From Bythopirellula polymerisocia (lineage in GTDB: Bacteria; Planctomycetota; Planctomycetia; Pirellulales; Lacipirellulaceae), in contig NZ_SJPS01000001.1 in NCBI RefSeq assembly GCF_007860015.1, forward strand, positions 1,054,001 to 1,118,000: DNA of 64,000 nucleotides, written 5' to 3'. Shown piece after piece: positions 6,535-14,937 of this stretch; positions within the stretch are counted from its first letter, which is position 1, and each line of letters opens with the position of its first letter. The notes beneath the pieces were generated by a model that was given only the letters and a program-made list of their open reading frames with translations, made no database searches and was not told the DNA's origin. Both the position numbers and the translations under genes were made by a program.

Positions 6535-8160
6535 TTAATAGCAGAACTCGAAACCGCTCTGCAATCCATGCAGGAAGAGCGAGCCATTACAGTTGATGTA
6601 GCCAATCTGTCCAAGGCTAGTGAAGGCCCCAGGAACCTGATTGGCTGTCAGAGCAACACCGGTGACACCCAACGCACGGTAACCTGCATAGAACCGACAG
6701 TTGCACGAACATTGGTAGCTGGCACCTAGGCGAAGTTCGCCCAAGAAGGCGACCTCATCCGTGTCCGAGGAAGAAACGAAAGGTTCTCCAGTTGGATTAA
6801 CAATTGGAGTACTTCCACCAATCGGGAAATTCATCCATTGATTCACTTCAATGTGATTGGCGTAGATACCAGCATTTGTACCGCACTGCAAGGCAAACCG
6901 ACCACTGCAACCCATGTAGTACAGGCCATTGGAGCCGATTTGGAAACCGATCAAGTTGTTGTCAGCCTCGACGTTGTAACCTAAGTAGCCAAAGGTGCCG
7001 TCCGTCATCCATTCAAAGTCGCTACGGTAATAGAGATCCTCATCGAACCGCATGTAACGGAAACCAATCATTGAGGTCAGTTGACAGCGAGGCCCACAAA
7101 AGTTGCCTCCACAGCCGCCGCAGCCGGCACTACAGGCCCCACCACCGCAAGAATCATTCAGCCCACAGCTCATGCATCCCCCACCCATCAATGGCAACCG
7201 GAGTAGATTCAACTCCAGATTCTGGGCTGAGAAGCTATTGCTGGCCGTTAATTGGCGAATTTCGATGTCTTGAGGGGTCGTATTGTCAGTCGTCGGTGGA
7301 CCATAGTCAAAATAATCATTTACGGGGCGGCCGTTGTAGACCAGACCTCGGAAATCCATCATGCCGTAAGTTCGGGAGCCATCACCAGAAACATCAGTAA
7401 TCGTGGCCGTTTCAGTTTCCTCAGCCAGACCCCAGTAGGCCGCTTCCCAAGCGAGTGGGCCACAGCTGCAACCGCAATCACCACAGCCACCGTACCCACC
7501 ACAGCCACCACAGGCACTACAGGTCGCACCGAAGCGGAATTCAGCACCCCCTTGAATGTTAGTGTCGAGATCAGCCGAAGTCATCACGATTTCTGTATCG
7601 GTAGGATAGTAGCCAACACCGGGCGTCGTGGTCACGAAAGCAAGTGGCGAATTGCTGCAGTTCACACGATCCATGAGCAATCCATAAACGCCGCCGAACC
7701 AATGACAGCGAGGTCCACAAGGATTGCAGCATCCGTATGAAACGTCGCCCGCGCAATTGTAGGGACTACAGCCGCCATTAAGGGTGTCGTAATTAACGCC
7801 ACAGTTTCCCGTTGCGCATCCAGCGGTGTAGCTCTCATAGCTAGGATTCGCTTCAGGTTGGGGTTGAGGAGCAGCCTGGGCGCTGGCTACCCGATAGCCG
7901 GGCTGCATCGGTGCCGACTGGGCAGCAGGCTGCGGAGCCCGCTGCATTGGACCAGGAGGAACTGATTCCATGTAGGAAGGCGTCTTAGCACCACTTGGCT
8001 GAGGAACCATCGCTGTGTATTGCGGAACATTAGTCTGTTGGGATGGTTGTGAGGAATAGCCGTAAGGCGCGTACTGCTGTGCTACAGCGCTTCCAGTTGA
8101 GACGGCCAGGACCGCAGCCAACACGGCCAGCCCTTTCAAATTGATAGCCGAGAGTTTCAT
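6535..8160 (-). CDS. BBP7-family outer-membrane beta-barrel protein
   Basis: A 541-residue exported protein. It has a signal peptide (about 1-27, ending GSAVAQQ), a low-complexity Pro/Gln/Ala/Tyr stretch to about 100, then a Cys/Gly-rich beta-strand domain. The segment HWFGGVYGLLMDR and alternating aromatic strands through to a terminal FEFCY fit a planctomycete BBP7-type barrel; a C-terminal aromatic residue is the usual outer-membrane insertion signal. Clusters such as CSACGGCGGYGGCGDCGC suggest extensive disulfides or metal binding in surface loops. The ATG has an AAAGGAGAC ribosome-binding site. It is monocistronic with its own terminator. Porin or structural function is inferred only. 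Confidence 0.8.
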   Translation of the reverse strand: MKLSAINLKGLAVLAAVLAVSTGSAVAQQYAPYGYSSQPSQQTNVPQYTAMVPQPSGAKTPSYMESVPPGPMQRAPQPAAQSAPMQPGYRVASAQAAPQPQPEANPSYESYTAGCATGNCGVNYDTLNGGCSPYNCAGDVSYGCCNPCGPRCHWFGGVYGLLMDRVNCSNSPLAFVTTTPGVGYYPTDTEIVMTSADLDTNIQGGAEFRFGATCSACGGCGGYGGCGDCGCSCGPLAWEAAYWGLAEETETATITDVSGDGSRTYGMMDFRGLVYNGRPVNDYFDYGPPTTDNTTPQDIEIRQLTASNSFSAQNLELNLLRLPLMGGGCMSCGLNDSCGGGACSAGCGGCGGNFCGPRCQLTSMIGFRYMRFDEDLYYRSDFEWMTDGTFGYLGYNVEADNNLIGFQIGSNGLYYMGCSGRFALQCGTNAGIYANHIEVNQWMNFPIGGSTPIVNPTGEPFVSSSDTDEVAFLGELRLGASYQCSCNCRFYAGYRALGVTGVALTANQVPGAFTSLGQIGYINCNGSLFLHGLQSGFEFCY

Positions 8161-8561
8161 TCGCTTGTCTCCTTTGCGATTTATCGAATCCCAAATCCGT
8201 TTGGGCCCAAGTCCTTTTGGGGGAACGTGCAGAGCGGCTTGCCGTTAATTGATGACGGCAAGCTTCGACTGGACAGTCGGCGGACAAGTAGTCTCCGCCC
8301 TACATTCCAATCGACCGATACAGGCGGAAAAGTTCGAAATTGAAATGGGCTGCACAAAGGAATTTTTGTGCACAAGAGGTGCGACCGGCGCAATCGTTAA
8401 ACTCTAACAGGTAGACTTTCCCAAGCCGGCAAAGTTTACCTAATCGGCATCAGGAAACCAGTGAGCCGGGGCGTCCCGACCTCGGTCCTGCCACAGAGAG
8501 GTCATAAGCGACATCTGTAAGAAAGCCTGGGAATTGTAATCCCAAGGCGTTGCCGATTCAC
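8161..8561. other. 401-base spacer upstream of the BBP7 gene
   Basis: It holds the minus-strand leader of the BBP7 gene, with an AAAGGAGAC site directly before its start and a small palindromic stretch around TTGGGCCCAA (about 8200-8210), and the probable parA terminator near 8525-8548. No gene was seen. No clear sigma-70 promoter boxes could be assigned. Confidence 0.4.
8521..8548 (-). terminator. probable terminator of the parA gene
   Basis: On the minus strand, beginning 14 bases after the parA stop, GCCTTGGGA pairs with TCCCAGGC (8525-8548, one bulge) and is followed by TTTCTTA. The T tract is interrupted, so efficiency is uncertain. Confidence 0.45.
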
Positions 8562-9392
8562 TTAAGCCGCTCGCTGCAGATTCAGGAGCGTTGACCTCTG
8601 CCCGGCTGATAGAGCTAGCATCTCATCTGCCAATGCAAGGTAATCCGCGGCGCCTGCCGACTGAGGGGAGTATTTAAAGATCGATTGGCCGAAACTTGGG
8701 GCCTCCGCCAAGCGAATATTGCGGCGAATGCGGGTCTCAAATAGATGCACTTCTTGCCAGATGCCCGGCTTACTGCGGGCATCTTGAAAGAATGCTTCTA
8801 CATCTGCGGATACTTCGGCAGCAAGACGCGTACCTGAGTCGAAGAGGCAAAAGAGAACCCCGGCAAGCCGCAGTCGATCGTTGAGTCGCTGTGCAACCAG
8901 GTTGATCGTTTGGAGCAATTTGCTCAAACCGTGCAATGCCAGAAAATGTGGCTGCAAGGGAAGAAACACGTCATCGACGGCCGAAAGCGCGTTGATCGTC
9001 AAGATACCCAATGAAGGGGGGCAATCGATAAGCACATAATCAAATTCCTCGCAGGTGTCGGCCAGTTTGTCGCGCAGAATCAACTCGCGGCCAACCACTC
9101 CCGCCAGCTCCACTTCGGCGGCTGCTAAATCGATGTGTGAAGAAGCTACGCTCAGATTCGCACCAGCCTCTTGCCAAATGTCTTTAAGCTTCACGTCGCT
9201 CGTGAGCAAATCATAAACGGTCTGACGATCTGGTTCTGGCGCGAGTCCTAGATGCAGAGAAGCATGGGCCTGAGGATCCATGTCGATCAACCCGACGCGC
9301 AGGCCTCGATCAGCCAGCGCAGCACTCAGATTGACTGCTGTGGTGGTTTTGCCAACGCCCCCTTTTTGGTTGATGATCGCTATCGATCTCAT
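8562..9392 (-). CDS. parA: ParA/Soj-family partition ATPase, no ParB beside it
   Basis: A Walker-type ATPase of about 276 residues that would bind DNA non-specifically and position cargo. Visible: the deviant Walker A motif NQKGGVGKTTTAVNL with the signature lysine, the A' motif LIDMDPQAH, the Walker B strand DYVLIDCPPSLGILT, and the C-terminal RRNIRLAEAPSFGQSI motif of Soj-like proteins. ATG 9392 is preferred because GAGG sits nine bases upstream; in-frame ATGs at 9401 and 9407 are possible. No parB or parS-like 16-mer was noticed next to it, so its role in chromosome partition is not supported by context. Confidence 0.85.
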   Translation of the reverse strand: MRSIAIINQKGGVGKTTTAVNLSAALADRGLRVGLIDMDPQAHASLHLGLAPEPDRQTVYDLLTSDVKLKDIWQEAGANLSVASSHIDLAAAEVELAGVVGRELILRDKLADTCEEFDYVLIDCPPSLGILTINALSAVDDVFLPLQPHFLALHGLSKLLQTINLVAQRLNDRLRLAGVLFCLFDSGTRLAAEVSADVEAFFQDARSKPGIWQEVHLFETRIRRNIRLAEAPSFGQSIFKYSPQSAGAADYLALADEMLALSAGQRSTLLNLQRAA

Positions 9393-9464
9393 GGCATGCA
9401 TCCTCAAATGAACTTGCTCAAAATTGGAGGCGGAGTATAGAAGCTCGCCAACTGTGCTTACAGA

Positions 9465-10010
9465 TCATTCTGACTGGCTGCTAGCATCGAACAATTTTGC
9501 GCTCGCGAAGTATTTGTGCAACGTTTCTGCCATGGGACGGCAATTTACCGCTCGGGGATGACTATCTTCCAGGAGCCCAACCACGGAGAAGTCTTCAGAT
9601 AAGAGCAAGCGGGCCTGTTGTCCCTCATTGCTGAATAGCAGACACCAGCCCCAGTTGGGCGACTCAACCTCAGTGGTCCAGTCGAAATTGCTATCTGTCA
9701 GCATTGAGTTCCTAAGATGGACCATACCCGGCACATCGGTGACATCGTGGATGTTGACCAGTGCAACTCGCTCGTTGCCGACGTCCAGCGACTCGGTAGG
9801 AGCGCCTGCGCCCTCCTCGGGCTTCGTTGCCAATGTCATCGCAGTAACCTGTGAGGGCCGGGCGATCAGTTCGGCTGCTGTGGGTCCCCAAAACTCCGTG
9901 CTGCGGTGGGCCGACTCAAAGCGATACCACCAGGAAGCGACCCCCAATGCCAGGGCCACCACGGCGAGCAAAGAGACGAGTTTCGTTCCAGAAGTCATGG
10001 CTGAACTCAT
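9465..10010 (-). CDS. membrane-anchored hypothetical protein
   Basis: An unrecognised 181-residue protein with one N-terminal membrane segment (LVSLLAVVALALGVASWWY) followed by a soluble domain, presumably periplasmic, with Thr/Asp-rich segments and a conserved-looking core NWGWCLLFSNEGQQARLLL. ATG 10010 has GGGGA just upstream. The frame is open further upstream, but that part overlaps the plus-strand gene at 10155. It lies 70 bases upstream of parA in the same direction and may share a transcript with it. Confidence 0.6.
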   Translation of the reverse strand: MSSAMTSGTKLVSLLAVVALALGVASWWYRFESAHRSTEFWGPTAAELIARPSQVTAMTLATKPEEGAGAPTESLDVGNERVALVNIHDVTDVPGMVHLRNSMLTDSNFDWTTEVESPNWGWCLLFSNEGQQARLLLSEDFSVVGLLEDSHPRAVNCRPMAETLHKYFASAKLFDASSQSE

Positions 10011-10154
10011 ATAATCCCCAGATTTTCCTGAATCGAGTCGGCCACTTTCAACAAGACTTTCCCGCGCCGCAAGGGTCAGTATACTAACACCATTGTAATA
10101 AATGTGTTGCGCTTTTGCACACGAGTCCGACCCCCGGAAGGAAACCCATAGTCC

Positions 10155-10385
10155 ATGGCTGACAAGTTCGATCCCTATCGCGAAGCATTGGTGGTAGAAA
10201 CCTCCACGATCTGGCCGGAAAACAACGAGATTGATCCCGAGCGTCAATATCATCTCTCGGCCGCGTTGCATGCGCACCCTGAAGAGGCCAGCAATCTGGA
10301 ATACGTCCGCGTCCACTCCGGTTTTTGTCGCACGATTCATGTTACCGAAGAAGACATCGAACGGGCGTCGGCGTTGGTCGGTTAA
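10155..10385 (+). CDS. small conserved-looking hypothetical protein
   Basis: A 76-residue acidic protein starting MADKFDPYREALVVETSTIW, with AAGGAAA upstream (rather long spacing). It has no Cys pairs, membrane segment or recognisable domain. The codon pattern and compact length suggest a real gene; I believe similar short proteins occur in related planctomycetes, but this is from memory. It is divergent from the membrane-anchored protein and about 100 bases ahead of aroB, from which it is separated by repeat A1. Confidence 0.6.
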   Translation: MADKFDPYREALVVETSTIWPENNEIDPERQYHLSAALHAHPEEASNLEYVRVHSGFCRTIHVTEEDIERASALVG

Positions 10386-10471
10386 GATTCTGCGCTGAGG
10401 CGTACTGAGATGTTAGGACTACTAAATCATTTCCGCGAATCTTAGCGCCTCCACGTAGTCTGCGTTTAACA
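10386..10471. repeat. intergenic inverted-repeat element, family A, copy 1 (degenerate)
   Basis: The left arm contains TTCTGCGCTGAGGCGTACTG and the right arm CTTAGCGCCTCCACGTAGTC, followed by TGCGTTTAA. Reverse-complementing the left arm gives TCTCAG..CGCCTC, matching TCTTAGCGCCTC on the right. It is the weakest of the three short family-A copies. It fills the spacer before aroB and may overlap its promoter. Confidence 0.45.
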
Positions 10472-10486
10472 ACCAAAGGATCTATC

Positions 10487-11578
10487 GTGACCCAGCCCCT
10501 TCTGATCACCCGCGTCAATCTTGACCAACGGAGCTACGACATCCAGATTGGCAGCGGCAACCTTGCAGCCCTTTCGCCCTTCCTGCGAGATCGCTGCCAA
10601 GGCTCCCATGTCGTGATTATCACCGATGATCAAGTTGATCCATTGTATGCCGACAAACTAGGTGATCAACTTGCCGAGGACGAATGGGAAGTCCATGTGC
10701 TGGTCATCGATGCTGGCGAGCAATCGAAGAGCGTCGAAAACGCTCAAGAGTTGTGGGAGACGATGCTCGAAGAAGGAACCGACCGCAAGAGCATCGTGCT
10801 AGCCATCGGAGGAGGAGTCGTGGGCGATCTGGCAGGCTTCGCGGCGGCTTCGTTTGCCCGCGGCTTACAGTTCTTCCAAGTGCCGACCACACTTTTGGCC
10901 CAAGTCGACAGCTCCGTGGGGGGGAAGGTAGGGATCAATCTTCCAGGCGCGAAAAACATGGTGGGTGCTTTTTGGCAACCGCGCGGGGTACTCATCGATG
11001 TCGATGTGCTTAGCACGCTACCTGACCGCGAATACCGTGCAGGTTTGGCAGAAGTAGTAAAGTACGGAGTCATTCTCGATGCTGAATTTTTCGCATATCT
11101 CGAGCAGAACATAGCCCCCATCAATGCCCGCGATGCTGCCGTACTCACCCGAGTGATCGAACGCTGCTGTCGCCTGAAGGCCGACGTCGTCGAACAGGAC
11201 GAGTGCGAAATCACCGGCCTGCGGGCCATTCTGAACTACGGCCACACCTTTGCCCATGCCTTCGAGGCGGCTGGCGAATATGGCTTGCTACTTCACGGAG
11301 AAGCGGTCGCGATCGGTATGGAATGCGCTGCCCGACTGGCCCACAGCATGGGCCGCATCGACGAAGAGTTCTTGCGTCGCCAAACTGCACTACTCACGGC
11401 ACTCTATCTACCCACCGCGGTCCCCGATTTCGACTGTGACGAACTAGTAAGAATCATGCGCCGTGACAAAAAAGTCGAAGAAGGTCGCTTACGCTTCGTG
11501 CTGCCAACCAAGTTAGGCCACGTGGAACTGGTCAAAGATGTGCGAGTAGACGACGTTTTGAAAGCACTGAAGGATTAA
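10487..11578 (+). CDS. aroB: 3-dehydroquinate synthase
   Basis: Converts DAHP to 3-dehydroquinate, the second step of the shikimate pathway, using NAD and a divalent metal. All signatures are present: the NAD-binding GGGVVGDLAGFAAA, the phosphate/substrate motif PTTLLAQVDSSVGGKVGIN, KNMVGAF, AEVVKYG, and the metal ligands (E in the AEVVKYG region, H in NYGHTFAHA, H in LLHGEAVAIG). It is 363 residues, normal for the family. The start is GTG at 10487 with AAAGGA eight bases upstream. It stands alone, with no other aro gene beside it. Confidence 0.95.
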   Translation: MTQPLLITRVNLDQRSYDIQIGSGNLAALSPFLRDRCQGSHVVIITDDQVDPLYADKLGDQLAEDEWEVHVLVIDAGEQSKSVENAQELWETMLEEGTDRKSIVLAIGGGVVGDLAGFAAASFARGLQFFQVPTTLLAQVDSSVGGKVGINLPGAKNMVGAFWQPRGVLIDVDVLSTLPDREYRAGLAEVVKYGVILDAEFFAYLEQNIAPINARDAAVLTRVIERCCRLKADVVEQDECEITGLRAILNYGHTFAHAFEAAGEYGLLLHGEAVAIGMECAARLAHSMGRIDEEFLRRQTALLTALYLPTAVPDFDCDELVRIMRRDKKVEEGRLRFVLPTKLGHVELVKDVRVDDVLKALKD

Positions 11579-11734
11579 GATGTGAACGAATCGAGTAACT
11601 TGAGTTTCAGCGAGGAGTGTGTGATGTGAAGCCATGCCAAAAGTGCGCACGGCGAAAGTCATCGATTCGTCAGAGAACAGTCTCAATTTGCAGAAGATGT
11701 AACACAGGCTGTTTCTCATCCACATGCTAGAAAT

Positions 11735-11962
11735 CTAGCTCGCACCTACTGCGGCGTAAACCTTACCATTCTTCAGCAACCAATCCATTTCTTGTCGTTC
11801 CGCACGTTCCTTGACTTCTTTCAAAAATGAGACCGTTTCTGACTCGTAGCAGGGTTCACTGCGATCCTCTGATGGAACTACCATTTCAACTTCGACAGCG
11901 ACAACCAGTTTGTCGGTCTGAATGAGACGGGTCCGTTTTATTCGCTCACCGCTAATTCTCAT
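11735..11962 (-). CDS. small protein paired with a DUF4258 protein
   Basis: A 75-residue protein starting MRISGERIKRTRLIQTDKL, whose ATG lies two bases after the stop of the DUF4258 gene. It has no Cys-Cys zinc finger and no clear HTH. The first half is a beta-type sequence (KLVVAVEVEMVV) and the second half an acidic/basic helix (FLKEVKERAERQEMDWLLK). Position and size suit the antitoxin or regulator partner of a DUF4258 protein, but this is inference from context alone. The longer frame to 12031 overlaps the DUF4258 gene and is not preferred. Confidence 0.55.
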   Translation of the reverse strand: MRISGERIKRTRLIQTDKLVVAVEVEMVVPSEDRSEPCYESETVSFLKEVKERAERQEMDWLLKNGKVYAAVGAS

Positions 11963-11964
11963 AG

Positions 11965-12252
11965 CTAATCCAGCTCGAAGAAATGTATCGTCACAAGTTT
12001 TGCAACACTCGCTTCTCTCAGGTGGGACCAAACCGCCTTGAATTCAGTGCCATCCGGGAGAGTCTCACGAACTTCAACAGCAGGATTCGGTTTCCTGCTG
12101 GGTTGTTCAGTAATTAATTCTCCGTCCTGGAGTCCTGCGACTGCCTGCCACTCCATTATACCACGTTCCTCTAATCTTTCTGCGGCATGTTGTCCGACCA
12201 AATAATGATCTTCAGAAACAAGTCGCCGAATCTCATCAAAAAGAAGGCCCAT
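11965..12252 (-). CDS. DUF4258 domain protein
   Basis: A 95-residue protein with the pattern of DUF4258: FDEIRRLVSEDHYLVGQHAA, then ERLEERGI, then the strands LITEQPSRKPNPAVEVRETL and VAKLVTIHFF. The domain is a small RelE-like fold often found in toxin-antitoxin-like pairs. It starts two bases after the stop of the upstream membrane protein gene and ends two bases before the next small gene, so all three are probably translated from one message. The frame extends upstream to 12441, but that part only overlaps the membrane gene in another frame. Confidence 0.75.
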   Translation of the reverse strand: MGLLFDEIRRLVSEDHYLVGQHAAERLEERGIMEWQAVAGLQDGELITEQPSRKPNPAVEVRETLPDGTEFKAVWSHLREASVAKLVTIHFFELD

Positions 12253-12254
12253 TT

Positions 12255-13619
12255 CTAGGTCCCGCCCTTCGCTCGCTGTCGCTCCTTCCACCATCCTTCG
12301 CTGATTTTGATTAACGCAGTGCAGTCTTCTAAATTCGGGCGAAAGATCGTGAGCAGCAATAGCGGCAAGAACCAGGCGATGAAGACGCCACCGTCGTAGG
12401 CATGCCAGAATTGGGCGCCAACCATGATAGCCGCTGAGCAAGAAAGCAGCGTAGCCAGACTCTTATGAAAAGGCCAGATCGTAAAACTGAATGAGAGCGC
12501 CACGAATGCGGCTAGCACCGGATAGCGGAACACGGGATTCCAAAACCGCCAGATTCCTTGCAAGTTGGCCGTGGTCGGGAGTCGCAGGCCGAACATCTGC
12601 AAGAGGTGATCAAGAAATCGTTGCGTGTCGGTCGCCGTAAACGCCAGCGTCAGTACCAAGATGCCAATCATCAGCACCACTCCGGTGACAAATCGCTTAA
12701 TTCCGCGGTTCCAATAAAAACTGCACCACAGCGGAATTAGAAAAGCTGGATAGTAGATCGTGCCTGATGCCAGGCCGATCATCATCCCTGCTATGAGCGG
12801 CCGACGATAAAGCACGACCGCCCAAACCAACAGTGCTGCCGGCATGGCGTGTTCAACACTTCCTGTCCACAGCGCTGTGTAGGGGAGCAACAAATAGGTT
12901 GTCGCTGCTGAGATACCCATGGTTATGTTTTCAAAATGCAAATAACCAATGAGCACCATCCCGACGACAATCAACACATGAGAAAGAATCGCCATGAAGC
13001 GGGCCGTGGCTTCCTGGATGATCCGCTCGCGACGATCAAGCTCTTTCGTCGTTGGAAGTTCGGCTTGAGGTGTGGCACCGATAAGCGTCTGAGTTGAAAT
13101 CCGCGGCAAGCGATAGAGCAGAAAAAATCCTGGCCCATCGGTAGCGAAACTATCTTGTTCTTCACCGGTAGTTTCCTCGATGCGAACCTCCTCCGTTTGT
13201 CGCGCCGGAAGCAAGTCTTCCATGTTCGGTTCGCCGGTGACCACATTGGCCATTAGAAAGAACAATAATGAGCTCCCCATAAAGAGCAGTCCGGCAGCGT
13301 TGAGGTTGGGATCCAACAGTGGCCTTCGGACCATCGCATTGTCGATGAGAAGTCTCGTGAGTAGCAACAGTTCCACTGTCAACAGCCACAGGAACCCAAG
13401 GTACTCTATTTGGAATGCGTTCTCGGCAACGCCTTTGTTTTCCCAAGACCACTGAACCAACAGCAATCCTGGAGCCAGCAAGATCAACAGAAACAAATCA
13501 AGATTTCGCACGCTGAAAACGCGATTGAACTTAAAGTAAAGTGCCAACATCAGGAGCGACGAGAGATAGGCCCAACTTGTGGGATTGACGCGCTCGTAGT
13601 GGAAAAGAATTTCTGGCAT
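12255..13619 (-). CDS. polytopic membrane protein of unknown function
   Basis: A 454-residue integral membrane protein with roughly ten hydrophobic segments: AYLSSLLMLALYF, LFLLILLAPGLLLV, a pair near 80-130, then after a ~90-residue hydrophilic loop with Glu/Thr (about 130-200) seven more up to FIAWFLPLLLLTIF. The layout recalls planctomycete conserved membrane proteins or glycosyltransferase-like polytopic proteins, but I see no catalytic Asp/Glu motif that would prove it. The start ATG 13619 is supported by a compact N-terminus. It is the first gene of a chain with the DUF4258 pair. Confidence 0.65.
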   Translation of the reverse strand: MPEILFHYERVNPTSWAYLSSLLMLALYFKFNRVFSVRNLDLFLLILLAPGLLLVQWSWENKGVAENAFQIEYLGFLWLLTVELLLLTRLLIDNAMVRRPLLDPNLNAAGLLFMGSSLLFFLMANVVTGEPNMEDLLPARQTEEVRIEETTGEEQDSFATDGPGFFLLYRLPRISTQTLIGATPQAELPTTKELDRRERIIQEATARFMAILSHVLIVVGMVLIGYLHFENITMGISAATTYLLLPYTALWTGSVEHAMPAALLVWAVVLYRRPLIAGMMIGLASGTIYYPAFLIPLWCSFYWNRGIKRFVTGVVLMIGILVLTLAFTATDTQRFLDHLLQMFGLRLPTTANLQGIWRFWNPVFRYPVLAAFVALSFSFTIWPFHKSLATLLSCSAAIMVGAQFWHAYDGGVFIAWFLPLLLLTIFRPNLEDCTALIKISEGWWKERQRAKGGT

Positions 13620-13753
13620 GCGGTTTATGTAGACAGGTGCCGAAGGCCTCAGGCAATGACCTCACGGGCGAGGAATCTACCTAGTTTAACAGGAACAGCT
13701 CAAGCAGGGAATGACCGTTCAAGCCACAGAATCGGTAGAAGCTAACACACCAA

Positions 13754-14740
13754 TCATTCCACGACACGGATACCCAGCCGCACTCGAGCAGTTTCGGCCC
13801 AAGGACTTTCGGGAGACAATTCTAGAAATCTCCGCCAATGTTGCTCCGCGGTGGTTGATTCATCGATCCGGTCAAGCACCCCCGCCAGATGGTAATGTAC
13901 GTCGGCATAATCAGGATGAAAGCTCAGTGCACCCTGCAAAGCAGCCACCGCCAACTCAAGTTCGTTGTTCTCTGACAAGACACAACCGAGCATCGCCCGG
14001 GCTTCGACAAACTCTTCGTCCAACTCTACGGCCATGTAAAACCGTTCCCGAGCTGCCCCCAAATCTCGCATTTGATAGAGCACATCGGCCAATGCAAAAT
14101 TCACGTCCGCTGAAGGACCGTCGACCACCAGCATCATTCGGTAAGTTTCTACCGCCTGCGCAAGTTCACCCTGTTCCTCCCAAGCCAGCGCGGCACGCTG
14201 TAATTCGGTCAAGTGTAGGTCGCTAGCAGCGGCTTTTTGCGAAATAGTTTCGGCTGCATCCTCAGTCGAATTCCGTCCCAGAGAAAGTACATTCGGCTCG
14301 CCAAGGGCCTCTGTGTTGTTCGCTACTGGCTGTGCGTCGAAATCAATAAGCAACTGCCCGCCGGGCTCGCTCAGGTCGTCTCCACGTCGCAAGATCAGCT
14401 TGCGACCCGCCACAACCAACGCCGGGTTAGCCAGAGGGCGTTCGTCCCCAGGCAGGTATCGCTGCAACTCATGAAGCTGGCGATCGATGGATCTAAGCGA
14501 ACAACCGGCATGCAGGAGAGCCGCCAGTAGCCGGGCGATCGTGACCTCGGTGAAATCAAAGTAAGCTAACCGACGTACCGAGTGACACTCCACAAGGATC
14601 CCCTGACGCTGCCAGCGACGAATCGTAGCAACCGGCACGCTTACCAGCTCAGCAAGCATCGCTGAAGTGTACCAACGAGCCACACTAGTCGACGTGTCCG
14701 CTTCTGCGCCAGCGAGCGATAAGTGGGGTGAGTGAGCCAT
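13754..14740 (-). CDS. MerR-type HTH / TPR fusion protein
   Basis: The N-terminal domain (about residues 25-95) is a MerR-like winged helix: YTSAMLAELVSVPVATIRRW, QRQGILVE, and LAYFDFTEVTIARLLAALL. After a variable linker, residues ~185-320 hold three or more tetratricopeptide units (ALAWEEQGELAQAVETYRMM; LADVLYQMRDLGAARERFYM; LAGVLDRIDESTTAEQHWRR). The fusion suggests a DNA-binding regulator that senses a protein partner through TPRs. ATG 14740 is chosen over a GTG at 14761. No ligand-binding domain of classical MerR is present. Target genes are unknown; the YTV gene lies just upstream on the same strand. Confidence 0.75.
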   Translation of the reverse strand: MAHSPHLSLAGAEADTSTSVARWYTSAMLAELVSVPVATIRRWQRQGILVECHSVRRLAYFDFTEVTIARLLAALLHAGCSLRSIDRQLHELQRYLPGDERPLANPALVVAGRKLILRRGDDLSEPGGQLLIDFDAQPVANNTEALGEPNVLSLGRNSTEDAAETISQKAAASDLHLTELQRAALAWEEQGELAQAVETYRMMLVVDGPSADVNFALADVLYQMRDLGAARERFYMAVELDEEFVEARAMLGCVLSENNELELAVAALQGALSFHPDYADVHYHLAGVLDRIDESTTAEQHWRRFLELSPESPWAETARVRLGIRVVE

Positions 14741-14833
14741 CCGGGGAGAACCTACATACACAGGTCAAAAGGTCTGTCCAATCGATCTGCAGTTTCTGGC
14801 TCTGAGACACATCTGTCAACACTTGCTCACGAT

Positions 14834-14849
14834 TCCCGCTCAGGCGGGA
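14834..14849. repeat. small hairpin between YTV and MerR-TPR genes
   Basis: TCCCGC-TCAG-GCGGGA forms a 6-bp stem with a tetraloop about 90 bases beyond the YTV stop on the minus strand. There is no T tract, so it is at best a weak terminator or mRNA-end structure. Confidence 0.35.
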
Positions 14850-14937
14850 GAACAAGGACACGCCTAAAATCTAGGCCTCTACCTGTGTGGGAATGAAGCA
14901 AAGACCAATGTCATAGTTCCATCATTCCTCATGAGAT

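Noticed and set aside
6804..7740. Two long plus-strand frames opposite the BBP7 gene
   Set aside because: They mirror the Cys/Gly-rich codons of the BBP7 gene (they read as Ser/His/Arg-rich or Thr/Ala-rich strings) and have no ribosome sites.
12252..12441. N-terminal extension of the DUF4258 frame
   Set aside because: It overlaps the polytopic membrane gene in another frame; the domain starts at the ATG at 12252, two bases after the stop of that gene.
13711..14226. A 171-codon plus-strand frame opposite the MerR-TPR gene
   Set aside because: Pro/Arg-rich shadow of a convincing HTH-TPR gene on the other strand.
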